Shown piece after piece: positions 14,443-15,415 of a stretch of 15,415 bases of DNA. Position 1 is the stretch's first letter, and each line of letters opens with the position of its first letter. Source of the stretch: CBIFWW01 sp966186435 (GTDB taxonomy: Bacteria > Pseudomonadota > Gammaproteobacteria > Enterobacterales > Enterobacteriaceae). The translations under genes and the position numbers were made by a program. Where the stretch lies: positions 1 through 15,415 of the forward strand of contig CBIFWW010000080.1 of assembly GCA_966186435.1 (NCBI GenBank). Reading direction: 5' to 3'. Under the pieces are notes generated by a model. It searched no databases. It was not told the origin of the DNA and worked only from the letters and a program-made list of their open reading frames with translations.

Positions 14443-14734
14443 AAGCCTGCACCAGCGGCGCGGGTTTGCACTCCAGGGCAGCCCGTTCATGCTGGAAAAG
14501 GGTGATAACGAAGAAGGGATGGCTGGTAAGTTCCATCGCCTGCACATCCCCTTCTTCATCCCAATCGGTCACCTTCAAGGGCTGACCGTCCAGCGCAGCA
14601 ATAAACGTTGGCGCCACGCCAACGTTACAGCGATAAACCATTTCAATTTCTTGGTGGCCCCAGGCTTTTGCCTCCAGGGTATTCGGCCGCAGTTCCACTG
14701 TCGCTTTACAGGCAGTTGCAGCCAGGCAAGGGCT
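14420..14734 (-). pseudogene. C-terminal fragment of a CTP-synthase-like amidotransferase
   Basis: The minus-strand frame reads ELRPNTLEAKAWG, YRCNVGVAPTFIAALDG, then VTDWDEEGDVQAMELTSHPF and FVITLFQHERAAL. This is the C-terminal part of the family called CTP synthase C-terminal region-related (seleno)protein, a class I glutamine-amidotransferase-like protein normally around 230-240 aa. Only about 100 residues remain; the N-terminal two thirds, with the nucleophile elbow, are missing. The longest piece with a start codon uses GTG at 14698 (92 aa). A neighbouring frame upstream (CEALAWLQLPVK, to about 14745) may continue it past a frameshift. It runs into the yeaO fragment on the other strand. 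I call it a remnant, not a working gene. Confidence 0.7.
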
Positions 14735-14748
14735 TCACAGGAGGGGCC

Positions 14749-14890
14749 ATGCTCCAATATAAACGGATGTACGAAAATGCAGCACCGGAGAATGACTACC
14801 GGATATTAGTAGACCGGCTATGGCCCAGAGGCATTAAGAAACAGAGGTTAATCTTGATGAGTGGGCTAAAACCTTTTTCAAGCACAGGGC
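14749..14890 (+). pseudogene. yeaO: Frameshifted, truncated yeaO (DUF488)
   Basis: AGGAGG precedes ATG 14749. The first 34 codons give MLQYKRMYENAAPENDYRIL, then VDRLWPRGIKKQRL, the clear N-terminus of YeaO (DUF488, function unknown, about 115 aa). At about 14850 one base appears to be missing: family sequence resumes in the next frame as NLDEWAKT (from 14850) for about ten residues and is then lost. The C-terminal two thirds, including the conserved Lys/Thr/Leu-rich end, are absent. In E. coli yeaO follows nimT and precedes yoaF, the same position as here. It looks like an intact start with an internal deletion, and is surely non-functional unless sequencing errors are involved. Confidence 0.75.
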
Positions 14891-15058
14891 TTTATGCAAG
14901 CCGTCAGCCACCTACAACAGCAGCATGTCCCCTTTCCCCTCGCCGGCCATCAGCAGGTCTGGTCACTCTATTTTGCCGTCCTTTGGGGTAATACGTGGGA
15001 CATTATCACTTGGGATTATAAGCAGGTGGACGTCCACGAGGAGTTGCTTGAGGGTTAA
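14870..15058 (+). pseudogene. Unrecognised 3' gene remnant after yeaO
   Basis: A third frame is open from 14870 to TAA 15056-15058 and reads FQAQGFMQAVSHLQQQHVPF, then PLAGHQQVWSLYFAVLWGNT, then WDIITWDYKQVDVHEELLEG. The composition (aromatic, well mixed, acidic end) looks like the C-terminus of a real soluble protein rather than noise, but I do not recognise the family. No ribosome site lies before ATG 14894. It ends exactly where yoaF ends on the other strand (0-nt gap). It is probably the end of a gene whose front was lost in the deletion that also cut yeaO. Confidence 0.5.
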
Positions 15059-15310
15059 TCAGGGTTTCGGGTGATCCCGGTGATAAAGCTCCCACTGGTC
15101 AACAATCTCACCAGAAGGGAGCTTGCACTGGGTGCGCACGCCCTGGGGGCTTTGAATAGGGATCTCGCTGCCTTTAAGCTGCTGGCAATAAACAGCGGCA
15201 GGGTTGGCCATCCCCACGGCGGGCGGTTTTTCCAGCGCCGAGCTTTGGGGCGGTGTGGCCTGGCTACAGCCAGCCAGTAACATTACTGCACTAACCAACA
15301 GATATTTCAT
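15059..15310 (-). CDS. yoaF: DUF333 outer-membrane lipoprotein YoaF
   Basis: A small lipoprotein of unknown role (83 aa; about 84 in E. coli). The signal peptide MKYLLVSAVMLLAGC ends in a lipobox (LLAGC) with the lipidated Cys15. A Pro/Ser-rich linker follows, then the DUF333 block GMANPAAVYCQQLKGSEIP, IQSPQGV and CKLPSGEIVDQWELY. A Ser at position +2 after the Cys would favour transport to the outer membrane. AAGGGA precedes the ATG at 15310. It holds the same place as in E. coli, after yeaO. Its stop abuts the end of the decayed region on the other strand. Confidence 0.93.
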   Translation of the reverse strand: MKYLLVSAVMLLAGCSQATPPQSSALEKPPAVGMANPAAVYCQQLKGSEIPIQSPQGVRTQCKLPSGEIVDQWELYHRDHPKP

Positions 15311-15415
15311 AGCAATCCCTTCTTATGATTTCGATTAACAGATTATGATCTTCAACGGCTATTAAACAATGGGATGGTCCCGAAGGGATAATGGTTTCAT
15401 TTGCCGGCGTGGTAC

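Noticed and set aside
15378..15388. Small dyad TCCCGAAGGGA upstream of yoaF
   Set aside because: Only four base pairs per arm and no supporting promoter context; this could easily be chance.
1..15415. Search for CRISPR arrays, tRNA/rRNA, transposases, integrases, phage genes or a toxin-antitoxin or defence cluster
   Set aside because: No repeat-spacer pattern, no tRNA-like cloverleaf, and no mobile or defence protein motif was seen. Almost all coding space belongs to recognised enterobacterial chromosomal genes.

Overview
The window looks like the chromosome of an enterobacterium (order Enterobacterales). Nearly every protein aligns by eye along its full length with an E. coli K-12 counterpart, and the order follows the E. 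coli ansA to yoaF block. The loss of yeaE, yeaI, yeaJ and yeaK from that block, and a YdbC-type reductase in their place, suggest a genus outside Escherichia/Salmonella (Yersiniaceae-like: Serratia, Rahnella, Yersinia or a relative). The genus is inference only.

Layout. Positions 1-829 hold an AT-rich PlsC-family acyltransferase that may be translationally coupled to an upstream gene cut by the window edge. After a terminator come ansA and pncA (asparaginase I and nicotinamidase, 10-nt gap), converging on the leftward pair msrB-yeaC. A 0.3-kb control region with CRP-like and Cra-like sites separates msrB from the highly expressed gapA, which is followed by yeaD (hexose-6-phosphate mutarotase). 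Two strong hairpins separate yeaD from the leftward outer-membrane gene mipA. A 457-nt divergent region then carries a near-perfect sigma-54 promoter driving yeaG-yeaH (PrkA-type kinase and DUF444/VWA protein). Next are a YdbC/PdxI-like aldo-keto reductase, the 34-codon membrane protein gene yoaI (leftward, with a Pho-box-like promoter), yeaL, and the divergent nimR/nimT regulator-exporter pair.

The right end (14420-15058) is a scar of broken genes: a C-terminal fragment of a CTP-synthase-like amidotransferase, a frameshifted and truncated yeaO (DUF488), and an unrecognised 3' tail in a third frame. It ends exactly at the stop of the intact lipoprotein gene yoaF.

Functionally the block mixes central metabolism (gapA, yeaD), amide and NAD salvage (ansA, pncA), oxidative repair (msrB), nitrogen-starvation response (yeaGH), a probable phosphate-starvation micropeptide (yoaI), and drug efflux (nimRT). 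I see no rRNA, tRNA, CRISPR array, insertion sequence or phage gene. I found no convincing undescribed multi-gene system. The points most worth checking are the yoaI Pho box, the yeaGH sigma-54 promoter, the decay zone with its unidentified tail, and the AT-rich acyltransferase locus.
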